From Mesorhizobium sp. (GTDB lineage Bacteria; Pseudomonadota; Alphaproteobacteria; Rhizobiales; Rhizobiaceae): a stretch of 64,000 bases of DNA. Positions 43,070 through 52,082 of this stretch are shown one piece after another. The stretch is taken from NCBI GenBank assembly GCA_004020875.1, contig SAPZ01000001.1:310001-374000 (forward strand), read 5' to 3'. The first letter of the stretch is position 1, and every line of letters starts with the position of its first letter. A program made the translations under genes and the position numbers. The notes beneath the pieces were generated by a model. It worked only from the letters and a program-made list of their open reading frames with translations, did no database searches and was not told where the DNA came from.

Positions 43070-43590
43070 GAGGCGCCGACCTGGATGGTGCCGTCGGCCA
43101 TCACCGTGCCGGTGATGATCTTGCCGCTGTCGATGTTGCGGATCTTGATCTGGTCGCCGGCAGCGCCTGGCTGCAGCGTGACGCAGGCGGCCGAAATGGT
43201 CAGCGCGCCGGCGGTGAAATAGACCTGCACGGAAGCGCCCTGTTCGACCAGCCAGGCGTCGCGGATAGCGGTGACCGGGATATAGCGGCCGGGCAGAAGC
43301 GTGCGCTTGGCGACCTTGCCCTGGAGCTCCTCAGAGCGCGTCGCCATGCCGTCCGGCTTATGCTTGCCGGGTATGAGCGTCACCTGCTTGAGCGAGGCGG
43401 GCTCGATGGTCTCACCGGGATAGATGACCCGGTTAGGGATCAGCACGGCCTCGCCGACCGCCTGAGCGGCGGCGATCTGATTCGCCGACTGGCCGGTGGT
43501 GTCCTGCGCGAATGCCGGCGCGCCGGCGGCCACCAGGACGGTGGCCAGCATAACGCAGCGGAGTGCGGAGGAGATCGGCCCGGCCATCAT
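43066..43590 (-). CDS. flgA: P-ring assembly chaperone FlgA
   Basis: 174 residues: signal peptide (MLATVLVAAGAPAFA), then the SAF-type domain (VIYPGETIEPASLKQVTLIP, LPGRYIPVTAIRDAWLVEQG) and a C-terminal beta domain. Periplasmic chaperone for FlgI, whose gene follows with an overlap. Start at one of two adjacent Met codons (43590 or 43587). Confidence 0.92.
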   Translation of the reverse strand: MMAGPISSALRCVMLATVLVAAGAPAFAQDTTGQSANQIAAAQAVGEAVLIPNRVIYPGETIEPASLKQVTLIPGKHKPDGMATRSEELQGKVAKRTLLPGRYIPVTAIRDAWLVEQGASVQVYFTAGALTISAACVTLQPGAAGDQIKIRNIDSGKIITGTVMADGTIQVGAS

Positions 43591-43593
43591 CCG

Positions 43594-44382
43594 TTACCTG
43601 ATGTTCTTGGAGACCACCGAGGCCATGTCGTCTGCGGCCTGGATGACCTTGGAGTTCATTTCATAGGCGCGCTGCGCCGAGATCAGCTCGGTAATTTCCT
43701 TGACCGGATCGACATTGGAGGATTCGAGGTAACCCTGCTGGATCGTGGCGAAGCCCGGATCGCCTGGCACGCCGACATTGGCCGGACCCGAGGCGGCCGT
43801 TTCCTGGAAGAGATTGTCGCCGAGCGGCGCGAGGCCCGCCTCGTTGGCGAAATTGGCGATCTGAAGCTGGCCAAGCAGCTGGAGATTGGTCTGGCCCTGG
43901 AGACGGGCAAAGACCTGGCCGGTCTTGTTGACGATCACTTCGACGGCGTCGGTCGGCACGGTGATGGCCGGAATGACCTCGGCGCCGTCGACGGTCACCA
44001 GTTGCCCGGTGGCGTTGGTGTTGAAGGCGCCGGCGCGCGAGTAAAGCGTGCCGCCGTCGGCGCCCTGGATCTGGAACCAGCCCCTGCCAGTCAGGGCCAG
44101 GTCGAAGCTGTTGCCGGTGCTGGCCAGCTCGCCCTGGGTGTGAACGTTGCGCACCGCCGTCGTCTTGACGCCAAGACCGATCGAAACGCCTTCCGGCACC
44201 AGCGAGGTGTTGGAACGGTTGGGCACGCCTTGCGTGCGGTCGACCTGGTAGAGCAGGTCGGAGAATTCGGCCCGCGCCCGCTTGTAGCCGGTGGTGTTGA
44301 TGTTGGCGATGTTGTTGGCGATGACTTCCAGGTTGGTCTGCTGGGCGTTCATGCCGGTGGCGGCGATGGCGAGTGCTTTCAT
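43594..44382 (-). CDS. flgG: distal rod protein FlgG
   Basis: 262 residues, the standard FlgG length. N terminus [20 protein letters not shown] and [21 protein letters not shown] terminus [20 protein letters not shown] with [19 protein letters not shown]. Three bases from flgA. Confidence 0.95.
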   Translation of the reverse strand: MKALAIAATGMNAQQTNLEVIANNIANINTTGYKRARAEFSDLLYQVDRTQGVPNRSNTSLVPEGVSIGLGVKTTAVRNVHTQGELASTGNSFDLALTGRGWFQIQGADGGTLYSRAGAFNTNATGQLVTVDGAEVIPAITVPTDAVEVIVNKTGQVFARLQGQTNLQLLGQLQIANFANEAGLAPLGDNLFQETAASGPANVGVPGDPGFATIQQGYLESSNVDPVKEITELISAQRAYEMNSKVIQAADDMASVVSKNIR

Positions 44383-44392
44383 GACGCGGTTC

Positions 44393-44716
44393 CTAGATAC
44401 TCATGCGACTGATTTCGAGGTAAGCCGAGACGACCTTGTCGCGGATGGCAATGGTCGTCTGCAGCGCCTGCTGGGCGCTCAACACCGCATCGACAACCTG
44501 ACGGGTGTCGGCGTCGCCCTTGAGCGCCTGTATCGACATCTGCTCGGCACCCTGCAGCGTGTTGACGGTCTTCGTCGCGGCCTGGCTGAGGACGTCCGCG
44601 AAGCTGCTGCCGATGCTTTCGCTGGTTCCGACGCCGCCTTGCAAGAGGTTTGGTGACGCCGACTCAGCTCCGTCGACGGCCGTCTTGAATTGTATTGCCC
44701 CGATACCGCCGATCAT
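44393..44716 (-). CDS. fliE: hook-basal body complex protein FliE
   Basis: 107 residues. The C-terminal half ([50 protein letters not shown]) is a typical FliE domain. FliE joins the MS ring and rod. Start overlaps the flgC stop by 1 base (TAATG). Confidence 0.92.
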   Translation of the reverse strand: MIGGIGAIQFKTAVDGAESASPNLLQGGVGTSESIGSSFADVLSQAATKTVNTLQGAEQMSIQALKGDADTRQVVDAVLSAQQALQTTIAIRDKVVSAYLEISRMSI

Positions 44717-45132
44717 TACTGGTTCCTCATCAGGTCGATGGTCATGGAAATCAGATCGCGAGCCTGCTTGATGACCTGCAGGTTGGCTTCATAGGAGCGG
44801 TTCGCCTCACTCATGTCGGCCATTTCGACCAATGTGTTGACGTTGGGCATCTTGACGTACCCTTTGGCGTCGGCGGCTTCGTTGCCGGGTTGGAATTCGA
44901 TCGGGAAATCCGAAGGATCGCGATTGATGCCGCTCACTTCCACCAGCGAGCCGCCGGTCGCGCGGTCGACCTCGGACTGGAAGGTAATCGTCTTGCGGCG
45001 ATAGGGATCGGCGCCGGGCGTGCTGCCGGTCGACTGGGCGTTGGCGAGGTTTTCCGAGACCACGCGCAGGCGCTCCGACTGAGCACCGAGGCCGGATGCC
45101 GCGACTTTGAGGGCTGCTGTGAGGGCATCCAT
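44716..45132 (-). CDS. flgC: proximal rod protein FlgC
   Basis: 138 residues. N-terminal [20 protein letters not shown] and C-terminal [20 protein letters not shown] with [18 protein letters not shown]. Two bases after flgB. Confidence 0.95.
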   Translation of the reverse strand: MDALTAALKVAASGLGAQSERLRVVSENLANAQSTGSTPGADPYRRKTITFQSEVDRATGGSLVEVSGINRDPSDFPIEFQPGNEAADAKGYVKMPNVNTLVEMADMSEANRSYEANLQVIKQARDLISMTIDLMRNQ

Positions 45133-45134
45133 GG

Positions 45135-45515
45135 TCAGCTCTTCACCACCATGGACATCATCGAATGGAAGGCCTTCACGATCGCCGTGTTGAGTTCGAA
45201 GGAGCGGCGAACCTCGCCGGCCTTCATCAGCTCCTGCTCGAGAACGACGGTGTTCTTCGACGGCATGATCGCGCCGTCAGGATCCTCCGGCTTGACGTTG
45301 AAGCCGGCATTGGTGGTCTCAGTGCCAAGATGGCCCGTCTGAGTTGCAGCCAGGGTCACCGCGGTGCGGTCGAGGACCTTTTCGAACGGCTCGACATCGT
45401 TGGCCGTATAGCCCGGCGTGTTGGCATTGGCGATGTTGGAGGCAATCGCCGACTGGCGCACGGCCAGCCATTGCGACTGGCGCGTGGCAAGATCGAAAAG
45501 ATTTACGGGCTCCAT
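45135..45515 (-). CDS. flgB: proximal rod protein FlgB
   Basis: 126 residues from ATG 45515, preceded by GGGAGAT; a longer frame from 45542 is unsupported. Marks: [20 protein letters not shown] and the C-terminal [20 protein letters not shown]. Eighty-eight bases after the unknown gene downstream of fliI. Confidence 0.94.
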   Translation of the reverse strand: MEPVNLFDLATRQSQWLAVRQSAIASNIANANTPGYTANDVEPFEKVLDRTAVTLAATQTGHLGTETTNAGFNVKPEDPDGAIMPSKNTVVLEQELMKAGEVRRSFELNTAIVKAFHSMMSMVVKS

Positions 45516-45603
45516 GGGAATCTCCCGGACAAGTACGCGCAAGACTAGGCGGCCAGTCTTGCGCGGACCTTGCGCGGGGGCTGGGCGGTACGGCCCGGCT
45601 AGG

Positions 45604-46392
45604 TTACTTCGAGAGCTGGATCACCTTGTCTGTGCTGGTGACGATCACCCACTTGCCGCCGCGCTGCTCGATTGAGGCGACGCGACTCGAATCCGGCAGG
45701 ACGGAGCCGCGCTGAACGACCCACAGACCCGTGTCGTCCTCGATCATGGCGCGGCCGTTGGCGACATGAACCATCTTGAATTCGGAGGCGACGGCCGGGA
45801 AGGGCTGGTCGGCGGGCGGCGGGGCGGGGTCGTCCTGCACGGTTCCGGTCGCGAACAAGTCGATATCGGGATTGGGAACGTCCTTGGCCGTCAGCGGTCC
45901 GCTGCGTTGAGCCACAACGCCGCCGCCCTCGCGACCGGAATTGCTGCCGCTGCCGCCGAACTTGATGGCCTGGACGCCGAACTGCTCCTGGTTGAAGAAG
46001 ATGTACCAGGGAAACAGCGCGCAGATCAGGCCGAGCGTGATGCCCAGCGCGGCGATGACGAAGTCGCTGCGTCGGTCGGCGCTCCTGTCAGCCAGACGGG
46101 GGAACTGGACCTTCGGCGGCTCCGGCCACTCGGTCCGGGGGAAAAGCCCCTCGAGCAACGAATCGCGGCTGACTTCTGCCGGGTCGGCGGTCTTGGCCGG
46201 CGATGTCCTCCGTGGATGAGGCCTGTCGGCTCTGCTTAGGAGCGCCGTTGCCTTCTCTGTCCTGGAGCGCGCGGCCTTGTCCCTGGCAATACTCGCCTTT
46301 TCAGCCTCGGCCCTTTCTGCCGCCTCGGCCTCTGCGAGCATGTCGCGCAACATGCGCTCCGTGTACTGGAGCTCAGTCTCCTTGATCGCCAT
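45604..46392 (-). CDS. conserved flagellar-operon membrane protein, unknown function
   Basis: 262 residues. An N-terminal charged coiled coil (MLAEAEAAERAEAEKASIA), a disordered region, and one membrane helix near residue 115-133 (FVIAALGITLGLICALFPWY). The periplasmic C-terminal domain ends in a compact beta-rich unit (GRAMIEDDTGLWVVQRGSVL, then ASIEQRGGKWVIVTSTDKVI). This end resembles small beta domains of secretion-linked proteins such as PilP/GspC, but I cannot name a family. Starts within the last 20 bases of fliI in another frame, so it is coupled to fliI. Confidence 0.7.
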   Translation of the reverse strand: MAIKETELQYTERMLRDMLAEAEAAERAEAEKASIARDKAARSRTEKATALLSRADRPHPRRTSPAKTADPAEVSRDSLLEGLFPRTEWPEPPKVQFPRLADRSADRRSDFVIAALGITLGLICALFPWYIFFNQEQFGVQAIKFGGSGSNSGREGGGVVAQRSGPLTAKDVPNPDIDLFATGTVQDDPAPPPADQPFPAVASEFKMVHVANGRAMIEDDTGLWVVQRGSVLPDSSRVASIEQRGGKWVIVTSTDKVIQLSK

Positions 46393-47776
46393 TCAGCTTC
46401 CCCTTGAGATGGCGGGCGAGATCGGCAAACGGATCGACGGATGCGCGGTCCCTCGGCGATTGCGTGAGTGCCTCATAAATCAGCGGCACTTGGCGCACCG
46501 CATTGTCGAGCTCGGTATCGGCGCCGCTTTGGTAAGCGCCCAAAAGACGGATGTCGCGCGTATCCTCGAAGCGCGCGATCATCGATTTCAGCCTCGTCAC
46601 CAGCACGCGCTGTTCCGGGCTCCAGGCCTTGTCGGCAAGGCGCGAGATGGACGACAGCGGATTGACCGGCGGGTAGCGGCCCTGCTCGGCAAGGGCGCGG
46701 TCGAGCACGACATGGCCGTCGAGGATGCCGCGCACCGAGTCGGCGACCGGGTCGTTGTGGTCGTCGCCGTCGACCAGCACGGAAATGATGGCGGTGATCG
46801 AGCCTTTTCCCTCGGCGCCGGGGCCGGCACGTTCGAGCAGCTTTGGCAGGTCGGTGAAGACCGAGGCCGGATAGCCGCGCGCGACAGGCGGCTCGCCGGT
46901 TCCCGTCGCAACCTCACGCAACGCATGCGCGAAGCGGGTGATGGAATCCAGCACCAGGAGCACGCGATGGCCCTGATCGCGGAAATGCTCGGCGACGCAC
47001 ATGGCCGTATCGGGCGCGCGGCGCCGCATCATGGCGCTTTCGTCGCTGGTGGCGACGACGGCGACGGTCTTGGCCATGCTCTCGGCGCCGATCGTGTCCT
47101 CGAGGAACTCGCGCACCTCGCGGCCGCGCTCGCCGATCAGCGCCACGACCACCGTATCGAAGGCCTCGGCGCCGGCGAGCATGGCAAGCAGCGTCGACTT
47201 GCCGACGCCGGAACCGGCGAAGATGCCGAGCCGCTGGCCGAAGCAGAGCGGGGTGAAGATATCGATCACCCTGACGCCGGTGAGAAAGCCGGTGCCGACG
47301 CGCTGGCGCGACAAGGCACCCGGCGCCGCTCCATGCGTGACATCGGCATTCGGCCGGATCAGCGCAGGTCTCCCGTCAATGGGTCGGGTCAAGGCGTCGA
47401 TGGCGCGCCCGCGCCAGGAGACATGCGGCGTGACCGCGAGCGGGCCGCGGCGAAAGACGGCGTCCCCGATACCGGCATCGGCGCTGCGCTCGAAAGGCGC
47501 GATCACGACCTCGTCACTGCTGATCTTGACGATCTCGCCGCGTCGCGCGCCGGCCTTGCCGCGCTGCTCCACGATGTCGCCGAGCCTGGCGATTCCGGAC
47601 AGGCCGCGGACCTTGTAATGCGTGGGCGATATCTCGACGACGCGGCCGCCGCGCGACAGCAGCGCCTGCGGATCGTCGAATCGGCGCCACACGCGTTCGA
47701 GCGCGGCCAGCCGGTCCGTCCTTCCAGAATCGGCCGGGCTCTCGGAAGCGCGCAACAGGGACGTACCGGTCGTCAT
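46373..47776 (-). CDS. fliI: flagellum-specific ATPase FliI
   Basis: 467 residues from ATG 47776, 4 bases after the flgF stop; a longer frame from 47812 overlaps flgF and is unsupported. Walker A is GSGVGKSTLLAML, Walker B VLLVLDSITRFAHALRE, and VALIGERGREVREFLED is typical of the family. It powers unloading of export substrates at FlhA, assisted by FliH and FliJ. Confidence 0.95.
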   Translation of the reverse strand: MTTGTSLLRASESPADSGRTDRLAALERVWRRFDDPQALLSRGGRVVEISPTHYKVRGLSGIARLGDIVEQRGKAGARRGEIVKISSDEVVIAPFERSADAGIGDAVFRRGPLAVTPHVSWRGRAIDALTRPIDGRPALIRPNADVTHGAAPGALSRQRVGTGFLTGVRVIDIFTPLCFGQRLGIFAGSGVGKSTLLAMLAGAEAFDTVVVALIGERGREVREFLEDTIGAESMAKTVAVVATSDESAMMRRRAPDTAMCVAEHFRDQGHRVLLVLDSITRFAHALREVATGTGEPPVARGYPASVFTDLPKLLERAGPGAEGKGSITAIISVLVDGDDHNDPVADSVRGILDGHVVLDRALAEQGRYPPVNPLSSISRLADKAWSPEQRVLVTRLKSMIARFEDTRDIRLLGAYQSGADTELDNAVRQVPLIYEALTQSPRDRASVDPFADLARHLKGKLNGDQGD

Positions 47777-47780
47777 GCCG

Positions 47781-48503
47781 TCACTTCGAGCCGAGCGTCT
47801 TGATCGCGTCATCGGTGGAGGAATCGGTCTGCCGCATCAGCGCCGCCGTGTTCTCGAAAGCGCGCTGGACCTGGATAAGCCGGGTCATTTCCAGCACCGG
47901 ATTGACGTTCGACTCTTCTAGAAATCCTTGCGCAATGCCGACGTCGGAGCGATCGGTGACTGGTTCGGGCGTGCGCGCCGGAACGATGCCTGAATTGCCA
48001 TAGCGGACGAAATTCTCGCCGGGATCGAAATTGTAGAGGCCGATGGCGCCCACCAACAGGTCGTTCTGCCTGAGCGAGCCGTCCGCGCCTGCCTTGGGCG
48101 GTCCGTTGCGCGGATCGAGCTGGATCGGGGCGCCGCCGCTGTCCAGCACCGGATAGCCTTCGATCGACATCAGCTCGCCGTTCTCGTTCATGGAGAAACG
48201 GCCATCGCGCGTCATCACGGTGCCGGCGGGCGTGTCGATGGCGAACCAGGCGTCGCCCTGGACGGCGAAATCGAACGGGTTGCCGGTTTCAGTCAGCGCC
48301 CCATGCGCGCCGGAAAGATAGGTCTTGCCGGAGGAGGCGAACGAAACCGACTTTGGCCCTGTGCCGGAGACGACGTCCTCGAACTTCACGCCGGTGGCGC
48401 GAAAGCCGATGGTCGAGGCATTGGCGACATTGTCGGCGATGGTGTCGAGACGGCGCTCGAGCGCGATCTGGGAGGAAAGGGCGACGTAAAGACTGTCCTG
48501 CAT
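47781..48503 (-). CDS. flgF: proximal rod protein FlgF
   Basis: 240 residues. N terminus YVALSSQIALERRLDTIADN and VANASTIGFRATGVKFEDV; C terminus GFLEESNVNPVLEMTRLIQ with VQRAFENTAALMRQTDSSTD. Follows the DUF1217 gene by 7 bases. Confidence 0.93.
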   Translation of the reverse strand: MQDSLYVALSSQIALERRLDTIADNVANASTIGFRATGVKFEDVVSGTGPKSVSFASSGKTYLSGAHGALTETGNPFDFAVQGDAWFAIDTPAGTVMTRDGRFSMNENGELMSIEGYPVLDSGGAPIQLDPRNGPPKAGADGSLRQNDLLVGAIGLYNFDPGENFVRYGNSGIVPARTPEPVTDRSDVGIAQGFLEESNVNPVLEMTRLIQVQRAFENTAALMRQTDSSTDDAIKTLGSK

Positions 48504-48510
48504 GATCGTC

Positions 48511-49632
48511 TCAGAACTTCAATTGCTGCATGGCCATCATCAGATCGGTGGAGATGCCGATGGCGGTCGGCTGAGCGAAGAGCACGCTCACCGACGTCAC
48601 GGCCGTCGAGGTCGGGTTGGCAATCTCGTACATGCTGGTGAAGCGGGTCAGGAACTTGCCGAGCTTCTCTGGGTCGGTGAAATCCTTGATGTCGAGCTTC
48701 TGCCCGAACAGCTGCGCCTGCTTGTCGATATCGGCGGTGGCGAAGGAATCAGGCAGACCGAGCGCGGTACGCACCACGCTGGCTAATGCGGTGTCGGCCA
48801 GCACGTCGTACCAGCTGGTGATGTCGGGCGCCTTGCGCTGGAAATAGAGCGCCAGCCGGACACCCTCGTTGGTCTGGCCGGCATTCTCTTCCAACGTCTG
48901 GCGCAGATACATGTCGACGGTCGGCTGCTGCGCCGCAACGCGAGTGGTGGTCGTGTCGCCGTACTGCGCGAAGTTGAAAGCGGCGGCGAGTCCGGCATAG
49001 GCCTTGTTGGTTTGCTGGTTCGCGACGCTGTTGGGATCCTTCACGCCGCCTTGCAGGACGGACTTGATCAGGTCCTTGTCCTCGGTGGCCGAATCCAGCC
49101 CGAACGCGGCCAGCGCGTAAGTGTAGAGCCGATTGTTCGACATCAGATCGTCGATCGACTTCACCTTGGTGATGTTGGCGAGATAGTAGGTCGTCTCGCC
49201 TTTCACATAGTCCGAATTCGGATCGAGGCCGGCGATCTCGGCTTGTGTAGCGTAGTTCGCTGTAACCTGCTGCTGTGTCGGGTTGTAGACCGTCGCATTG
49301 GCGCCATCGGACGCGAAGTTGAAGGCCGCGACGAACTGGGCGTAGCGCTTGTCGGTCAGTTTGTTGGCGAAGCTGTCGGCGTCGGAGACGCCTTCCTTCA
49401 ACGCCTTGACCATGAAGGCCTTGGCGTAGTCCATGTCCTCCAGCCCGTAAGCCTTCATGGCGTATTTGAACAGGCGGTCGTTGTTTACGAAATCGTCGAT
49501 CGTTGTAACCTTGCCGATATTGGCAAGGTAATATTGCGTATCGCGATCAACCGTCGGCTGTTGCTCGACCTGGGTGATCGATTTGTTGATGTCTTTGGCG
49601 ATCAACTGATAGCTGGTGTAGGTATTGAGCAA
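48511..49632 (-). CDS. DUF1217 flagellar-cluster protein with tandem repeats
   Basis: 373 residues from TTG 49632, which has GGAGG exactly 7 bases upstream (GTG 49638 lies too close to that site). It has three homologous units of roughly 100 residues. Units 1 and 2 share QYYLANIGKVTTIDDFVNNDRLFKYAMKAYGL-like text, split here as YYLAN, IDDxxxNxRLxxYAxxAxGL and AAFNFAxxG; unit 3 (SWYDVLADTALASVVRTALG) is more divergent. DUF1217 proteins occur in rhizobial flagellar clusters but the role is not known. First gene of the long minus-strand operon ending at fliP. Confidence 0.85.
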   Translation of the reverse strand: MLNTYTSYQLIAKDINKSITQVEQQPTVDRDTQYYLANIGKVTTIDDFVNNDRLFKYAMKAYGLEDMDYAKAFMVKALKEGVSDADSFANKLTDKRYAQFVAAFNFASDGANATVYNPTQQQVTANYATQAEIAGLDPNSDYVKGETTYYLANITKVKSIDDLMSNNRLYTYALAAFGLDSATEDKDLIKSVLQGGVKDPNSVANQQTNKAYAGLAAAFNFAQYGDTTTTRVAAQQPTVDMYLRQTLEENAGQTNEGVRLALYFQRKAPDITSWYDVLADTALASVVRTALGLPDSFATADIDKQAQLFGQKLDIKDFTDPEKLGKFLTRFTSMYEIANPTSTAVTSVSVLFAQPTAIGISTDLMMAMQQLKF

Positions 49633-49779
49633 GGACACGCCTCCGGCCGAAGCTATCTCCGGACAATAACGCCACTTCCTTGCGCGAAGCTGAATCGCGT
49701 CTGCTGCTCTCGATTCAAGCCTCACACAAGGCACGGGGACTATCCCTGATCCACGACGTGACATGCGGAAGGACCTGTC

Positions 49780-50655
49780 GTGGGCATTCTGATCGGACTT
49801 GTGGTGACGCTCGGCTGCGTTCTCGGTGGCTTCATGGCCATGGGCGGCCATCTGCACGTGCTGTTGCAGCCCTGGGAAGCCGTGGTCATCTGCGGCGCTG
49901 CGCTCGGCACCTTCCTGGTCGCCAATCCGATGAAGACGGTCAAGGACACGGGCAAGGGCATTCTCGAAGCCTTCAAGCAGGCGGTGCCGAAGGAGCGCGA
50001 TTATCTTGAGACGCTCGGCGTCCTGCACAGCCTGATGCGCGAGCTGCGATCGAAGTCGCGGAGCGAGGTCGAGGCGCATATCGACAATCCGGAGGAGTCC
50101 GCCATCTTCCAGGCTTTCCCGACCGTGCTCAAGAATCATGACCTGACGAATTTCATCTGCGACTATTGCCGCATCATCATCATCGGCAATGCCCGCTCGC
50201 ACGAGATCGAGGCACTGATGGATGAAGAGATCCAGACGATCCGCAGCGACAAGCTGAAGGCCTATCACGCGATGGTGGCGGTCGGCGACGGCCTGCCGGC
50301 GCTGGGCATCGTGGCCGCCGTGCTCGGCGTGGTGAAGGCCATGGGCGCGCTGGACCAGTCGCCGGAGATCCTTGGCGGCCTGATCGGCGCCGCGCTCGTC
50401 GGAACCTTTCTCGGCATCTTCCTGTCCTATGCGGTGGTCGGCCCGGTCGCCACCAAGATCAAGACGGTGCGCGAAAAGAAGAACCGCCTCTACATCATCG
50501 TCAAGCAGACGCTGCTTGCGTATATGAACGGCGCCTTGCCGCAGGTGGCGATCGAGTTCGGCCGCAAGACCATCTCCTCCTATGAGCGTCCGACGATCGA
50601 CGCGGTCGAGCAAAGCACCATGAACGCCGGCGCCGCCGAGAAGAAGGCGGCCTGA
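49780..50655 (+). CDS. motA: flagellar stator protein MotA
   Basis: 291 residues from GTG 49780, preceded by GGAAGGA. Four membrane helices: the first two at 1-50 ([16 protein letters not shown]), and the last pair with [20 protein letters not shown] and [20 protein letters not shown] (Pro positions typical of MotA). The cytoplasmic loop (about 60-160) contacts FliG. Divergent from the DUF1217 gene across about 147 bases. In this genome type motA and motB are in separate operons. Confidence 0.95.
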   Translation: MGILIGLVVTLGCVLGGFMAMGGHLHVLLQPWEAVVICGAALGTFLVANPMKTVKDTGKGILEAFKQAVPKERDYLETLGVLHSLMRELRSKSRSEVEAHIDNPEESAIFQAFPTVLKNHDLTNFICDYCRIIIIGNARSHEIEALMDEEIQTIRSDKLKAYHAMVAVGDGLPALGIVAAVLGVVKAMGALDQSPEILGGLIGAALVGTFLGIFLSYAVVGPVATKIKTVREKKNRLYIIVKQTLLAYMNGALPQVAIEFGRKTISSYERPTIDAVEQSTMNAGAAEKKAA

Positions 50656-50689
50656 GCATGCAGCATCCGAGACAGGGCCGCCTGCCGCC

Positions 50690-51628
50690 ATGACCAGCCC
50701 GGCCAGTCCGTCAGAAACGCGGGCCTTGATCATCGAGCGGCTCGTCGGCGACAGCGGCGAGGCGGCACAGGTGGTCGGCGCCGGCCGTGGCATGGCCGAG
50801 CGGGCGCTGCCGGTGCTGCAAAAGGCGCTCACCGCGGAACTCGGCGCGCCGGTGACCGTCGATCTGCAAGCGGTGGAGGTCGGCCGCGTTCCCGAGGCGC
50901 GTTCGCGCGCCGGCGATGCCTTCGCGCTGACCATCGTTTCCTCGCCGTCCTCGGCTGATGCCATGACGCTGGTGATGGATGCGCAGGCGGTCGCCGTCAT
51001 GGTAAGCGCTTTGTTCGGCGGCGATCCCGACCAGCCGGTCGCGCCGATCGAGCGCGACCTGTCGCAGATCGAAGCCGATGTCGCCACCGCCGTGTTCCAG
51101 CAGGTTGCGATGGCTCTCAACGGATCCGGCAAACGCTCGCTCGACCTGCGCCTGCCGGTGCCGAGGGCTATGGCCGGCAACGAGGCGAGGCGGCGCGTGT
51201 TGCGCGACGGCGCCGCCGTGCGCATCGTCTTTGGCCTTTCGACGCCGTCCGACAGCGGCATGCTCACGGTGATGATCCCGCAGCGCCTGCTGCTCATCTC
51301 GCGTGACGGTGAAGCCGCCGCGGGCAAGGATGGCGGGGCCACAGAGTTCGACTGGCGGGCCCGCTTCTCCGAAGAGGTGATGCGCTCGACCGTCCGGCTC
51401 GATGCGACCATGCCGCTCGCCAGGCTGACGCTCGGCGACCTTGCCGCGTTCGCGCCCGGCCAGGTGATCGAATTCGAGGAGAAGGCGCAGCTCAACGCCA
51501 GACTCAGCGCCCGCGACAAGACATTGTTCGTCTGCGAGTTCGGCAAGCTCGGACAGAACTACACCGTCCGCATCCGCCATCCACATGATGCCGGGCAGGA
51601 TTTCATCGACGGACTGATGCCGGGCTGA
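50690..51628 (+). CDS. fliM: flagellar motor switch protein FliM
   Basis: 312 residues. The middle CheC-like domain (AMTLVMDAQAVAVMVSALFGGDP; IERDLSQIEADVATAVFQQV) and the C-terminal SpoA domain (MPLARLTLGDLAAFAPGQVI, EEKAQLNARLSARDKTLFVC) are visible. The N-terminal CheY-binding peptide of enteric FliM is poorly conserved, as in other rhizobia. Confidence 0.9.
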   Translation: MTSPASPSETRALIIERLVGDSGEAAQVVGAGRGMAERALPVLQKALTAELGAPVTVDLQAVEVGRVPEARSRAGDAFALTIVSSPSSADAMTLVMDAQAVAVMVSALFGGDPDQPVAPIERDLSQIEADVATAVFQQVAMALNGSGKRSLDLRLPVPRAMAGNEARRRVLRDGAAVRIVFGLSTPSDSGMLTVMIPQRLLLISRDGEAAAGKDGGATEFDWRARFSEEVMRSTVRLDATMPLARLTLGDLAAFAPGQVIEFEEKAQLNARLSARDKTLFVCEFGKLGQNYTVRIRHPHDAGQDFIDGLMPG

Positions 51629-51658
51629 CGCCAGACCCGGGATTTATGGAGACGACAG

Positions 51659-52039
51659 ATGGCACAAACCAAGGCGGAAGCCGAACCCGACCAGCCCGAC
51701 GAACAGCTCGACCGAGCCATCGAGGAACTGCGCGGCGTGCTGCGGGAGGAGGAAAAGTGCCCGGGCGACCCCTTTCAGTCGGGCGCCAATTCCTCGATCA
51801 TCATGACCATTCCGGTCGACGTGCAGATCATCCTCGGCAGCACGGAGATGCCGGTCTCGGAACTGATGGCGCTGCAGAAGGGCTCCACGGTCGCACTCAA
51901 CCGCCGCATAGGCGAGCCCGTCGACGTGGTCGTCAACGGCCGCAACATCGCGCGTGGGGAGATCACGGTGCTGGAAAGCGATCCGACGCGCTTCGGCATC
52001 AGGCTCACCGAGATCATCGCCGCGGCGAAGAGCGCCTGA
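51659..52039 (+). CDS. fliN: flagellar motor switch protein FliN
   Basis: 126 residues. An acidic N terminus, then the SpoA/SurfaceC-ring domain (IMTIPVDVQIILGSTEMPVS, ELMALQKGSTVALNRRIGEP, VDVVVNGRNIARGEITVLE). Preceded by GGAGACGACAG. Forms the lower C ring with FliM. Confidence 0.94.
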   Translation: MAQTKAEAEPDQPDEQLDRAIEELRGVLREEEKCPGDPFQSGANSSIIMTIPVDVQIILGSTEMPVSELMALQKGSTVALNRRIGEPVDVVVNGRNIARGEITVLESDPTRFGIRLTEIIAAAKSA

Positions 52040-52082
52040 CAATGGTCGGCGGGCGAACCAATCGGCAGCGAGGGCAACACGC

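Noticed and set aside
49640-51546. 1011-residue minus-strand open frame spanning 48511-51546
   Set aside because: Its N-terminal 630 or so residues are antisense to motA and fliM, with Arg/Ser-rich composition typical of GC-rich shadow frames; only the last 373 residues (DUF1217) are real.
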